A stretch of 64,000 bases of DNA from Ascaphus truei (taxonomy: Eukaryota > Chordata > Amphibia > Anura > Ascaphidae). The notes under the pieces are model-generated. The model ran no database searches. It saw nothing but the letters and a program-made list of their open reading frames with translations, and had not been told where the DNA came from. This document shows, piece after piece, positions 1 to 13,400 of this stretch (positions are counted from its first letter, which is position 1; each line of letters starts with the position of its first letter). The stretch spans positions 229,000,148 through 229,064,147 of the forward strand of contig CM071568.1 in NCBI GenBank assembly GCA_036426205.1. Direction: 5' to 3'. Both the position numbers and the translations under genes were made by a program.

Positions 1-16
1 GGATCCCCACCAGTAA

Positions 17-85
17 GCTGATCCAGGCGTGCCTCTGCAACAGCTGAGTGATCCAGGCGTGCCTCCGCAACAGCTGAGTGATCTG
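17..85. repeat. 30 bp tandem repeat, about two units
   Basis: The unit GATCCAGGCGTGCCTCTGCA plus ten more bases occurs at 20 and again at 50 with few changes. The rest of 1-550 is AT-rich intron of dnajc13 with no other recognisable feature. Confidence 0.7.
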
Positions 86-550
86 CAGCCAAGCTGAACC
101 ACGCGAACCTCTACCACTGCTGTGAGAGGAAAAGACCTGCAAGTTCTGCATTGCGAGAGTGATCGGCTGTCTACAGATGGGTAACATGTCCCAAACATGT
201 CATGCTGTGTGATTTTGTATTTGATGTACGTGCAATACTCACCCTTTAATTATAAATTGATTTTTTGAATTTATTACACTATGAGGTTTTTCTTTGCGCT
301 GTTCCCTTCTTTTTTCTGTATTAGCTTGGAGTGCTGAGCCCTCTATTTTGAACAGCTGCATCAAACCTCATCTTTACAAGGTTGTATTCACTTTAATATG
401 TTTTGAGTCACTTCACTTTTATTTATTATTTCCATATATGAGCGCAGTTTTTTGTTTTTTCATACATCTGGTGCAGATTATTAGCAGCCGGGAAGTTAAT
501 GCCACCTTAAACCTGACTGATTTTGTGATGTAGATTAAAGGGAGAAAATC

Positions 551-1066
551 TGATGCACAAAAACAGCATTTGATACATCTAAAACGGGATAACACCTTGC
601 ACTACATCTTATTGTTTTTGTTCTAGAATTGAAGTAGGGAGTCTCTCCGGAGCCGAACCCCATTCATTTCAATTCTGCTTCCAGAAATACTCGCCTCCGT
701 AGCGGTGCCGGTATCTCTGCAGCCAGGGAATTTGTGTGCCTAACGAAACTGAGGCTTAAATATCACACGAGCAAATAGGGAAGCTGCGATGTCATCCCTT
801 GCGACTTCCTATTGGCCCCTGTGATCTGGACATTTAAACGCCACAGAGATACCGGCACCCATACGGAGGTAAGCATCTCTGGAAGCAGGGGGTCCCAGAG
901 GCTGAAATTAATGGGGTTCACCCCCGGAGACCCTCTGCTTCAATCCTATAACAGAAAAAAGATGTACTGCAAGGTGTAGTGCAAGATGTAGTGCAAGATG
1001 TAGTGCAAGATGTAGTGCAAGAAGTAGTGCAAGGTGTTTTGCTGCTTCAATCTAATTTGTGCATCA
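551..1066. mobile_element. Foldback (palindromic) MITE in dnajc13 intron
   Basis: TGATGCACAA at 551-560 is repeated inverted as TTGTGCATCA at 1057-1066. Inside, AACACCTTGCACTACATCTT and a block starting ATTGAAGTAGGGAGTCTC are mirrored near 915-1040, so most of the element can fold on itself. No coding capacity is seen. The superfamily is not clear. Confidence 0.65.
961..1037. repeat. 12 bp tandem repeat (GATGTAGTGCAA)
   Basis: Six near-identical 12 bp units lie in the right arm of the foldback MITE. The left arm carries a single copy in inverted form near 595-609, so the array expanded after the element arose. Confidence 0.85.
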
Positions 1067-1273
1067 TGTAGCTCCTCCGGAGCATCTCTATTTGACATGC
1101 TTCAAATAGTAAGCTGACGCCCGTAAGGCAGAAATGAAGCAAAGACCGTGCTACAAGAGGCACAAAAAAGCTTTTTGCTCCAGTTTTGATCCAAAAGTGC
1201 TATAGTTGATAGACCATGAATGTCTGGATTGTACTTTGCATGAATCCCTTTTTTTTTTCTTTTGTGCATGCAG

Positions 1274-1443
1274 GTTAGAATCACTCTGACAAAGTTTTTG
1301 CCGGGGGTGTTTATGGACGCGATGCGGGACAACCCTGAAGCTGCAGTACACATCTTTGAAGGAACCCATGAAAACCCTGAGTTAATCTGGAATGATAACT
1401 CCAGGGAAAAAGTGTCTAGAACGGTTCGCGAAATGATGCTACA
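1274..1443 (+). CDS. dnajc13: dnajc13 exon A (first in window)
   Basis: The exon follows a T-rich tract and CAG and ends at a GTACGT donor. It begins in phase 0 and leaves two bases of a codon. It encodes a segment with [20 protein letters not shown] and [11 protein letters not shown], near-identical to mammalian DNAJC13. Reading past 1443 in the same frame departs from the family, which fixes the donor. Confidence 0.92.
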
Positions 1444-4400
1444 GTACGTAGAGAAAGAAAGGGCCCAATTTAAAGCCCTGCTTTACCAGCATGCACACCT
1501 TTCATTTTTTTTCTCACTTAGAGTTGTCAGTATAGATTTGGCACGTAGTAGTATATAACGTTTTAATGCTGCGTAAAGTATACATTAGTATATAAAGTTT
1601 TAATGCTACATAGCTAGAAGCAGGTACAAGTTGACCCATATTACTTTTGTTCATGTTGTCTCCCCTGTATTGCTTTTTGTATGCTCCTGTATACATATTT
1701 GGGGGAGACAAACTCGGAGATCTCCGAACTGCAGAATGATTTAAACAGCCAATATGGGAAATTGTACAAAGCCTGACATCTTTATTAACCCTTCCAGTGG
1801 CTGCAACGCAGTTTGCAACGTACTGAAGGGGATTAAAAGCATCGCCGGAAAGACATTTATCAATAGATAACGAATAATAATATGAAACGAGAGAGAATTT
1901 GAAAAAGAAATGCTTTGCTTTAATTTTTTTTTTTTTTTTTTTCCAGGCACTTTAAACAGCAGGTAGACAACCCTGATGCAAATTGGAAGGTAAATATTTA
2001 CATCTTCACTGCTGAAGAGACTTGTTTCCTTGTACCTTTTTAGCTGCAGATTTATTTGTAAGCTCATTTTAATTTTTTTAATTATGTTTGTGTCTATATT
2101 TAACCTCATAGTATTGCTCTGTCAACAAACTCTCTCCCCTTCTCCCCTGTTTGTGTCCCCTATTTCATATGCCGTACCGCTGCTTCTTCTCGTCATTGCG
2201 AGCTCTGAGTTCCATTCATTGGGCCTGGAGTAGCACCCACACTGCATATTGAGTTGGTGCATTTAATTGTACATTGCAACTTTTCACATTCTGCTAAACC
2301 TCACAAGGCCTCATAGGAATGTGTTAAACCCCCTGTAGCAGTAAAAGAGTAAATAAATCAAATCTGTAATGCATATATTTCCTTTCTCACGTCCCAGTTG
2401 CCGGATGATTTCATGGTGGCATATGGAGAGGAACAGGGAGAGCTGTCCGTGGGTGGCGTCTTCTTGAGGATCTTCATTGCACAGCCAGCCTGGGTGCTGC
2501 GGAAGCCAAGAGACTTTCTTGTTGGCCTCCTGGAAAAATTCACTGAGCTGCTGGAGAAGAATAATGCTCATGTAAGATTCTCTCTTACTCTGTAGCTTCA
2601 TGAATTCAGGGAGCAACTGCAAGAAAAATCTTTAATTTTTGTGTTGGTGTCTGTAAGAGATGTGTGCAGGGGTATGCAATGGAGACCGTTTTTAAGGTGA
2701 AATTAATATAAGGCTTTATTGCCTGTTCCTTTAAACAATACCGCAAACAAAAATATACATAAAACAATAAACACCTACCTCTGTGTAAGGGCTAACTTAC
2801 TTCCCCAGTCCCCCTCTGCAAGGCTGGGGGGGAAAGCCCCTTACCCACTTATCACCCCAAAGTCTCAGCGGTACCTTAACGCAGGTGGCCCTTCAGGTCA
2901 GGGGTGTCCGGGTAGGTGTCTGCTTAGGGTTTCGGGCATAGAGGTCTGGTCCTCTTTTGTCTTGCTTTTAGAACAAAGACCACCGTTTCCTTACGTCGGC
3001 TCCATTGTGAGCTAAGGAATCTCTCCTGTTTCCAACAGGAGGCTTTTCTTAGAGCTCTAATGTGGCCAGGTCGAGTCTAGTTAATTGCCTGTCTGCAATT
3101 AACCAGCTCCCTGCAGGATTTAGAGGACAGTGTCCATTTCATTTTATCTTTTTCTTAAAATGTGTTTATTATAATTGTTTGAATTTCATAAAAATAATAT
3201 ATGCATATAATAGCTTAAGTTCTGATGACAAAACATTAATTTATTAAATAAGTGTTTTGTACCCTCAGGGTGAAACTTTAGAAACAGTAACCACGGCAGC
3301 AGTTTGTCTCTTCAGCACACAGCCTCAGTTGTTGGACCAAGTTCCACCCTTGGGTCACCTACCCAAGATTCTACAGGCCATGAGCCACAAGAACAATGCC
3401 ATTCCAAAGTGTGCAATACGGGTCATCCACACTCTAGCTGATAATGAGGTAATATTGCCTTGTTCTGCCACGTATTTGACTTAGCTTTGCTATTATTGCA
3501 GCAATCTTGGATTTTGATGTATTTCCCTTACTCCCATAGCTGTGCGTCCGATCAATGGCTTCATTAGAAACAATTGGACCCATGATGAGTGGAATGAAAA
3601 AGCGTTCAGACATGATTGGACTAGCCTGTGAAGCACTTAACAGGATGTTCCAGAAGGAGCAAACCGAACTAGTGGCACAAGTAAGAGAATTGTGGGGAGT
3701 AACATGTATCTATATCTCATGAACCACAATGGATGGTAAACTAATGTATACTGTAGCCTGTAGAAAAGGAGCAAAAAGTTCATTTTAACAAAGAAATTAA
3801 CTCTGCAGCCTTCGGCATCCTCTCTCCCTGGTCCCTTCCTCTTCTGTTTTCTAACTTTAGCTTCAGGGGCAGGGCTACAAGCAGAGCGGCAATGACAGAG
3901 TGAGAGGTGTTGTGGGGGGGGAAGAATTAGAGAGAGTTGGGGTGGAGGAGGAGACAGTGAAAGTGGGAGACTGGAGGGGGGTGAGAGAACAGCACAAAGA
4001 GGGGAGGAGAGAGATCAGCACAGGAAGGGGGAGAGATGTTATATGGTGAGGTTATATAGGGCAATATTAGGAGAGCTGTTATATGGCAAAATACCCTTTT
4101 AAGGGCTGATGGGCCACACTTGCGGCCCTTGATGTGTATAATGTTGTCCACCACTGCTTTAAGGTAAGTAGCTAAAACATTTACTTTTGTAATACGTTTT
4201 CTGTGCAAAACGGATTGGTTTGTATGGATGAAAAATGTCTTGTGTTGCAGGCTTTGAAAGCTGATCTGGTTCCATATTTGCTAAGGCTGCTAGAAGGCCA
4301 AGGCCTTGAAAACCTGGATAGCCCTGCAGCCACAAAGGCTCAAATTGTTAAAGCTCTTAAGTCCATGACTCGCAGCCTGCAGTTTGGAGAACAGGTGAGT

Positions 4401-7400
4401 ACCAAGAAGATTTGTACTTTGTAACAAATTAACTACTCGTATGTTCTTCACAAGTAAAACTTCCGCCTGGTCTCCGATATGAAGAAACCAATTAGGGTAA
4501 GTGATCTAGGAAGAAATAGTATCTACTTTGGGTACATCATAATGGTCTTTGTTACTAGTTTATTTTAAAATGCATAATGTCTTAAACTACATGCTTTCAA
4601 TTTGCCCCCCAATTGTTGCATTTATGCCACCAGTCACCAATTTTCAGACACATTTTAATCTCTCAGTTATCAAGTCTGTATAATTGGGTCATCAAAAGTA
4701 TATGACCGCCTGGGTGCTGCAGCAATAAATATGTAATGTTTAAGCTAATCCAAGAAAGAGTTAAAAAATAGAAATGGGGGCGTGGCCAAGACACCAAACG
4801 AGGACGTCATGTGGCAGGAAAACTCTGACCCAAAGGAACAAGAAAAGTGAGAATAAAAAATAAACATATACCCCTACAAACAAAAATTTTGCTTGGGGGA
4901 AGCCCCCTCTGTGTGCAGTGGGACCCGGAGTGACTGAAACTAATACAGACTGAAGCTCACAGACAAAAAAACAGAACCCCACTGACAAATTAAAAATGGC
5001 CGCCAAGCATGAAAAAATCTAAAAGCTGAAGCGCTTCAGAGGAGTGCACAGACCCACAATAGACTTGCGGAAGAGGTAGGGTACGCTGTCCAGTCTAATG
5101 AGTGCCAGGGGGATCCAGGGGACGTAGAGGAAAGGGCCGAAGGCATATACCAAAAAAAAAAATAAGACAGCCATTTTGCCTGGAAGCACGGCAGCGGAGT
5201 CACCGAGGCAGCAAGATCGGCTTCCCCTGGGGAGTCGAGCCTACGGCTCGGTCCTGAAGGCACTGCAAAATTCCCCCCGGCAGACGACATTGCCTGTAAG
5301 TGGAGACAGAGTAAGGGATTCGAGACCCGATTTGTTCTGGCTCTGCCGCCGTCGGTCTGTAAGGAGAAGTCGCTATAGCAGCAGCAGCTGCAAGTGATCC
5401 ATAGCAGCCATCTTATTCCCGTGTCCTCCCGTGGAGCCACAAGTCCGTGCAGATATACTTCTCACTCCCCCGGCGTCCGGTTCCAGCGGACATGTCCATG
5501 GGAGGGCCCTGTGGTCGCGTCCCTAACCGGTGAGGGCTGCAGTGAGGGGGCGAGAATAGCGCACGGTCGCCAATCTGTCGTGAACAGGACAGGAGCCTCT
5601 ACCAGACCTGGCAGAGCAGTTCAGAGAGGGGCTGAGGGCTTGATCTGTGGAGAGGAGAACCCCAAGGTAACCACTAATGAAAATACCCACCACCCCCTGG
5701 ATTTCAGTTTCTGTACTCAATGCTACAGGGGCTTTGAGACCACACACTGGGGTACATGTGACTGAGAACAAAGAGGAGACGCCTAACGCTGGCGAAGGGA
5801 GATCTCCCCGGCACACCCAGGGGGGAGTTTTCTGGTGGCACCAGGCCATAGACATTTGAATTTATCTAATACAAAATAAATGGCCAGAGGAAAATGGGGG
5901 CTATGGGCCTGAGCTCTGAGGCAATATGGGCAAAAAATCAGCAATTCAAAGTGTAAATATAAAATTACCTCCAGAAAAATAAATAAGTAGCACATAGAGC
6001 AAGCACACAGTGCGACAAAGATGCCTCCCAAAAACAAGAAACAATCTCAAGGCAGCCTGGGAGATTTATTCCGCTGTCAAGAAGGAACACATCCGCCACA
6101 GACTGACGGCCCGACACCACATGAAGGATCAGGGTCGAGGGTGAAGGAGAGAGACCAGATTCAAAATAGGTCAGCACTAAACAAGATATAGCAGATCTAT
6201 ATAGCAACCTACAAACTATTACAATCAGAACTGCAGTTATCCCCCCCGCAAAGTTAAAAAAAGGCGTAGCTGATCTGGAGCAAAGAACAGATATCCTAGA
6301 AAAATAATTAGATGAAACCCGAATAGCACAAAATAAAACAGACAAAAACTTGTAAGAACTACAAATGCAGATGGCAGAAATATGAGAAAGGCAAGAAGAC
6401 GCAGAGAATAGAGACAGGCGCAATAAGCTCCGGCTACGAGGAGGTTAAGAGATAATTACAGACCCAGAAGATTGCATCTCAAGAAGTCTCGCCTCCATAT
6501 TTCCAGACAAGACGGAAGAAGCGCTGACACTTGACAGATGTCATAGAGCTCTAAGATCCAAGCCACGAACAGGAGACAAACCTAGAGACATAATTATGCG
6601 ATTCCACCATTGCAAGATGAAAGAAGCAGTATTAGGTGCGGTCAGGGTCCGCCAGGATTTACTCATGGAAGGTCACCCTCTTAAGGTATTTCAAGATCTC
6701 TCACCAACTGCACTCGCTAGAAGAAAGAGCCTTGTAACAATCACAATAATACTACGCAGGGTTAAGATATCGATGGGAATAGTCCCATCAAAAGGGAAAT
6801 AGCCTATTGAGATTATAAGAGACGAAGAGGAGACATCCTCCTAATTAAGGAAACACATTTTAAACAGTGTGACCCCTAAATATTTTGATAAAAACGTCCC
6901 AAGTTTCTTTCTGTCACCTGCAAGGGGTGTTCCTGCCCAAAAGTGCAGGAACTCAGGAAAAAAGTGTCGATCTGGTCCCGGCAGATCTTGGGCATGACGA
7001 TCCGATTGAATCCTTGGGCCTGTCTGCTAAATAGACCTATACAAACCCTGTCTAGAGTGGAGAGCAAATTACTCCTACATATATACACAGCCACTAGATA
7101 TGAGATGGCCTTTGTACAGTATGGAAAAAACAGACTACCGTCCATCTTCAATATCAAACAGAGAATCCGGTTTATTTGTGAAATTGAAAAGATTTCCGGT
7201 TTTCTCAATGACTCATGCTTGAAATGCCAGAGGGTCTGGCAACCCTGGTTACATTACGCAGATGGTCCCATACTGAACATGGAAACACAGGCATGCTGTA
7301 ATAAAAAAAAATGAATGGAGTTACTATATTGTCTCTAATACTGTTCTGACTATAAATTGTCCCAGCACATTCGATTGTATATGTACTCACCTGGCTCCCG

Positions 7401-10400
7401 ATCTTCCTCCTCTTCCCCCTTTTTCTTTTGTTCCCCCTACCATTGGTGTAGCTAGAAATGCACGGGCTCCCGGGGGAAAAAAATTCAGGGCGCCATTAAT
7501 AACTGCAATTTTGTAGTTCCTCCTCATCATTTCTCCCCTTCCTCCTCGCCATCACCAGCTCTCTCTCCCCCTCATCATTTATCCCCCTTTCTCCCTCCTC
7601 CTCACCAGCTCTCTCTCTCCCCTTCATCATATCTCCCCCCTCCTCCTCACCTGCTCTCTCTCCCTCATCACTTCTCCTCCTCACCATCAGCAGCTCTCTC
7701 TCCCTCATTACTCCCCCCCCTCCTTACCATCACCAGCTCTCTCTCCCTCATTTCTCCCCCTCCTCCTCACCATCACCAGCTCTCTCCCACACCAGCTCTC
7801 ACTCTCCGTCTCCCCCTCAGCTCTCTCCCCCTCTCCCTCAGCTCTCTCTCTCCCCCTCAGCTCTCTCTCCCCCTCAGCTCTCTCTCCCCCCTCAGCTCTC
7901 TCTCCCTCAGCTCTCTCCCTCAGCTCTCTCTCCCTCTCCCCCTCAGCTCTCTCTCCCCTCAGCTCTCTCTGCCTCCCCCCTTCATCTCTCTCCCTCCCCC
8001 CTTCAGCTCTCTCCCTCCCCCCTTCAGCTCTCTCCCTCTCAGCTCTCTCCCCCCCCACTCCAGCACTCCCCCCCAGCGCTATCTCTCCCATGCCTACCTT
8101 TGGCAGGGAGATGATGGTACGAGGCGGCAGGCCGCCAGCGTTGATCAGGAGAGCAGCCAGCAGAGGAGGTAGGAGTTGTACTGAGGCAAGCAGGAGCCGG
8201 CTGCTCTTCTGATCAATGCTGGCGGGCCGCCGCCGCATACCATCATCTCCCCGTCGCGTACCATCTTCTCCCGCCTGCCTCTGCCAACAGGCGGGGAGAG
8301 CGGGCGTCGGGCTTAGCCCGGGCTATAGCAACGACTCTGCCCCCAACCGCTTCCCCATTAATGTTCCATTGAAAATGTCAATAAAAATTAAGTTTGAAAG
8401 AAGAAAAAAATATAGCAAAAGCTACACTCTAGCTGTCTGCTAGCACTGTACTATTGCTACTTAAACCCAGTGCATGGAGTTCCCATACCTACTGAATGGA
8501 TTATTTCATTCTCTTGCAATCAAGCCTGTACTATTTATTGCTTTAATTTTAATCACATATATTGTAAAAATATGTTTTGTTTAAATGTTTTTTTCATTAA
8601 AATATTTATAATTGATGTATGTGGAACTAATAGCTTTGTTGCCTCACATATTTAACAATGAGTTGTCTATCAATTTAAACTTACTATATGGCTCCATTTA
8701 ATATTTTTTGCAAGAACCACTAAAAAAAACTTTATTATCAAACCCGAATGTGACTGATTTTTTTTAAAATCTTTCACACCAACTACCATAAAAGACATCA
8801 TTGTTTGACTCAGAAATATATTTGTTTGTAATGTAATTTGTGAAATATTTTTCTTAACACCAGGGTGAAGCACCTAGATGCATAGAAAATTGAATAAATT
8901 GTCATTCTTTTCCAGATAAATGAAATCCTGTCCCGATCTTCTGTCTGGAGTGCCTTTAAAGATCAGAAACATGACCTGTTCATTTCTGAAACACAAACAG
9001 CAGGATACCTCACTGGTAAGCACCCGTCTTATTTCCATTTTCTCCTGCTAAACTTGGTGCATTATGAAACAGGACAGAGTTATGGTGGCGAGTCCTCAGT
9101 GTAGTCTAGTGGTTGTTTTTCTGGTTTTACATTGAGCACAATGATGGCCTATTCAATTTTCCTACTTGACACTATTGGGTTGCCATAAAATGTGAGCTTA
9201 TTCTTCATTATTCTGTCCTTAGCATGGGTGCTCATGATGGTAAGTAATAAATAAAATATATCCAGTTATGTCCATGGTGGTTGGGTCTCGCTTCCATTTA
9301 TTTATATTTTATTTTTTCCATAAATGTAAAAAAAAAATTGCTCTTAAAGATAGATGTTGCTTCATAAAACCACATGTAATAGCACAACAATTATGTTATT
9401 GCATTGCACATGAACCAATTCAGCTTCAAATAAGTTACAATAGATATTATAATTAACGCTTTGGGTGCCCCATAGAAGTAGCTATTGCATCATGAGCTCT
9501 GGCACTCCAGTGGCTCAGGACGCAGTAACTACGTCATTATCTTCCTGCTTGTTTTTCTAGAGGCGATAGATTTTATGAGGAAGCGGAACGGAAGTCGGAC
9601 GACGACTCCTGTTCCTTTTCGCCATTGGTGACTGAGCGATCCCATGACTTCGGAGCTGCTGTCACTTGATAACCAGTGCCGGAGGCGCCGTGGCATTGTG
9701 GTGCTGCGGCCCCTCCATCACTCCAAGGGTTAATTGACCAGTATAAATTAGCTCTGATGATAAAATGAGTCCAGGCATGTGAAGTTTGTTCTGTAATGTA
9801 CCTGCAAGATAAAACGCATATTAGACCATTACAGGCATACCCCGCTTTAAGGACACTCACTTTAAGTACACTCGCGAGTAAGTACATATCGCCCAATAGG
9901 CAAACGGCAGCTCACACATGCGCCTGTCATAACGTCCTGAACAGCAATACCAGCTCCCTACTTGTACCGAAGCTGTGCGCAAGCAGGGAGACTATAGAGC
10001 CTGTTACACATGCATTATTTACATCAGTTATGCACATATGTGACGATTGCAGTACAGTACATGCATCGATAAGTGGGGAAAAGGTAGTGCTTCACTTTAA
10101 GTACATTTTCGCTTTACATACATGCTCCGGTCCCATTGCGTACGTTAATGCGGGGTATGCCTGTACTTATGCTGGGGGAATCATAGTACTGTATGAATTG
10201 TGTTCTTGGAAAAAGTATTTTAACAGTATTAACTATCTGCTTCATGGGGGTTATTAAACTGAAAATCAATAATTTCCCATAAATATGAAAGAAAAAAGCA
10301 GGGGAAGTTCGGCTTGAGACGAGATAAATATTTATCAGACCTACCCTTTGGGCATTGTCCAAGTGCGGTGGAAGGCGTGTTCTGTTTTGGCCAAACTAAA

Positions 10401-13400
10401 GATCTCTTCTTGAGTTAGGAAAAATGAAAGGGTTAATGATATTGTATGGCAGACTTTATGCAGCATGTTGAATTAAGAACTTGTTAATATTTGTATTGCA
10501 GGCTTTTAAGCAGCATTGAGTGTAACATAGTTGGGGAGCTAGATAGAAGAATGTGTGTTGTTTTCCTTACTTTTACCATTATAGACAAGGTCACGCAACA
10601 AGAGCTGTCCTCAAGAAACATTTTGACACAATTAAGTGTAAACTAACACTTGATCTAAATCATGATTTAACCACATACTTTAGAAGACAAAATTCTGTGT
10701 CTTACCGACTTAAAATGTAACGCCACCAAGAAATGTAAATATTCAGTGTTTATAATATACTGTACAGTTTTTAAAAAGTCCAACATTAAACATTCCTCAA
10801 GAAAGAGTCAACACTTTCCTTGTTGGAGAAGCTTGAAAGTATTGCAAACTACTAAATCGGTGCATTGATTCTGATGACCTATTGTACATGTATTAGAATT
10901 ATATAGAAACCCCCACATTTTTGGATTACGTTAGAAACTTTAAGAATGTAGGATTGCTGTTGAATTACAGTACTGTATTGGAATTTAGGAAAACCATTCG
11001 TGCGCGTGTGTGTGCGTGTGCCAAGTTGTCACAATGTTCAGTGTCTGAGCTGGTAGAGACCATTAAATGAACCAGAACTATTGGCATATAACTGTGGAGA
11101 GGTAGGATTGGCAAGGTTCTAGTGTTCTAAAGAACACCTACTGGATGCATGATTTTTATGAGATAAAATGTTAAAATATATGTCAATGTTTGTGTCTTGT
11201 ATACAGGCATACCCCGCTTTAAGGACACTCACTTTAAGTACACTCGCGAGTAAGTACATATCGCCCAATAGGCAAACGGCAGCTCACGCATGCGCCTGTC
11301 ATCATGTCCTGAACAGCAATACTGGCTCCCTACCTGTACCGAAGCTGTGCGCAAGCGGGGAGACTATAGAGTCTGTTACACATGCGTTATTTACATCAAT
11401 TATGCACGTATATGACGATTGCTGTACAGAACATGCATCGATAAGGGAGAAAAGGTAGTGCTTCACTTTAAGTACATTTTCACTTTACATACATGCTCCG
11501 GTCCCATTGCGTACGTTAATGCGGGGTATGCCTGTATGCAGTTTAAACACTGTGTTCCAGGTTATGCAATTTAGCCTATTTATTTACTTATTTATATGTA
11601 CTTATTTACATATATTGTTTTTCTCTTGTGTGTCAACACAATGCTGTGCTTTGCAAGCAGTACTGAAGTGCATGGTTCAGTCAGTAATTTTTTTTTTTTT
11701 ATAAAATGGTGTATTTTGATGTCTATGATGCACATTTTTAAAAACACCATCCAGACTTCAGTTTCTCCATGTTTTTTTTATTAAGGATTGTTGTTTTCCA
11801 TTTTTTACAGAAAAAATAAAATAATGAATGTGCTTTTGCTGCAAACTTTTTAACAGAAGCATTAAAACACATTGTATCAAACAATACATGTTTTAACAAT
11901 TGAGCATTTTTCTAGACCGCCCCACCTGTGGTAATGTGAGTCTTGCATAAAACATGGAAAAATACATAATCAACATACATTTTGTAGTAGGTCACAGAAG
12001 TCTCTTCTTCACACATAATTGTTTTTAGATTTGAACAATTTACATGTTTGAAAAATTGCCATGTTCATCCATTAAAGATTACTGGCAAACATATACATAA
12101 AGTACTTTTTTTCTCGCAGTGAAACGTTGAACCCGTTTTCTTACGACCTGCTCTAATAACCTGGGTTTTCCTAGGCTTTGAAGAAGTAAAATCATGGCAT
12201 CAAAACAAAAAAGCATACAAAGAAAGTTTTTCACTTGGGATCTTTATACACTTCCAGTTGGCAAAGCTCATTTTCATTAGAATAACGTTGTTTCAAAACC
12301 AATCTGTACTACCCTCTGACCTATCGTAATCACTTGCTATTCTGCAATAACTCTATTGGTAGAAATTGCATAATATTTTGGGCAGACAGGGCACTCGAAA
12401 AACTAAAAAAAAAGGGTGTTGTATGTGTGCAATGATATGCACTAATATATATATATTCATGCCTTTGAGCGTTCTGGGATCCCAAACATTGAATTATGCT
12501 TTAAATAAACATAACTTGATTTGTCTTTAACACTAATGCTTTGCTATCTTTACCTTCCTAACCTCTTCCCTTGCTGCTTATATTTCTTTTCTTTCTTCAG
12601 GTGTCTCTCCTTCCCTCCTTACTGGTAGCAGCCCCCTTCACCTCAGAAGTGGGCTTTAGATGCTCTTTTCCAAGCAGCTTGCTAACTGCTGTGTAGCTCT
12701 TTAACGCAGGTAGATAACATTTCGCTAAATTGCATGTTGCCGCTGCTGCATTCCTGCTCCTTATGCTTCTAAAGGGGGTTTTGTGTTCTAGAGAAGTCAT
12801 ACGTTTTACTTCGATGTAGAAGTTCTATATATGTCTGATATTTTTTTTTTTTTGTGTGTGTGTAGCGCTTCAAAGATCTGCTTATTTTACTTCATCATTG
12901 GATTTGCTTCTTTCCTTAGTGTTGCCCCATTAAAGACATAATTGATTCCATTTACCTCCGTCCATGCCAATATTTCTGATTCAAGTGTGGTGTATCTTCC
13001 TGAATTTGATCTGTAGCACATATTGCAAACTGTAAAATTGACAGAGCGGTATAAGGTTTATTGCTCTTGCTTACTAAGTGACACTTGTGCTTGGAGTGAG
13101 GACCATTTCACTAAAAAGCATGAGATTAACTGTGTTTATGTAACTGGTGCTCTCTTCCAAAGAATTTGCAGGTAATGTACTGGATGTCCCTGTGCTTCGT
13201 TCAAGAATGGGTCTGTATATCGAGCATAAAGATAACCATTTACTTTCTGAAGGGCTAAATACCTGTTGGTGTATCACACACCCCAAGAAACGCAAGAATC
13301 GATCTGTTTGTGAAAACATTTCCTATGTCAATGATTACAATCCAGTATTGGTCAAAAGTTGATCTTAATATCAAAAATGAACTGAAGCAATGTGTATGTT

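Noticed and set aside
961..1037. Short regular repeats as a CRISPR array
   Set aside because: Units are directly adjacent with no spacers and lie in a vertebrate intron.
5036..5855. Overlapping frames of 73-134 codons on both strands
   Set aside because: They lie in the 5' leader of LINE copy 1 and show no conserved domain.
7496..8238. - strand frames of Glu/Arg repeats
   Set aside because: They come from the homopurine strand of the CT-rich block; composition alone explains them.
9573..9896. 107-codon - strand frame
   Set aside because: It spans a TTAA MITE and the edge of a Tigger MITE and has no domain.
12601..12709. Possible extra dnajc13 exon bounded by CTTTCTTCAG and GTAGAT
   Set aside because: No reading frame fits the phase of exons G and the terminal exon, and the DNAJC13 protein is continuous without it.
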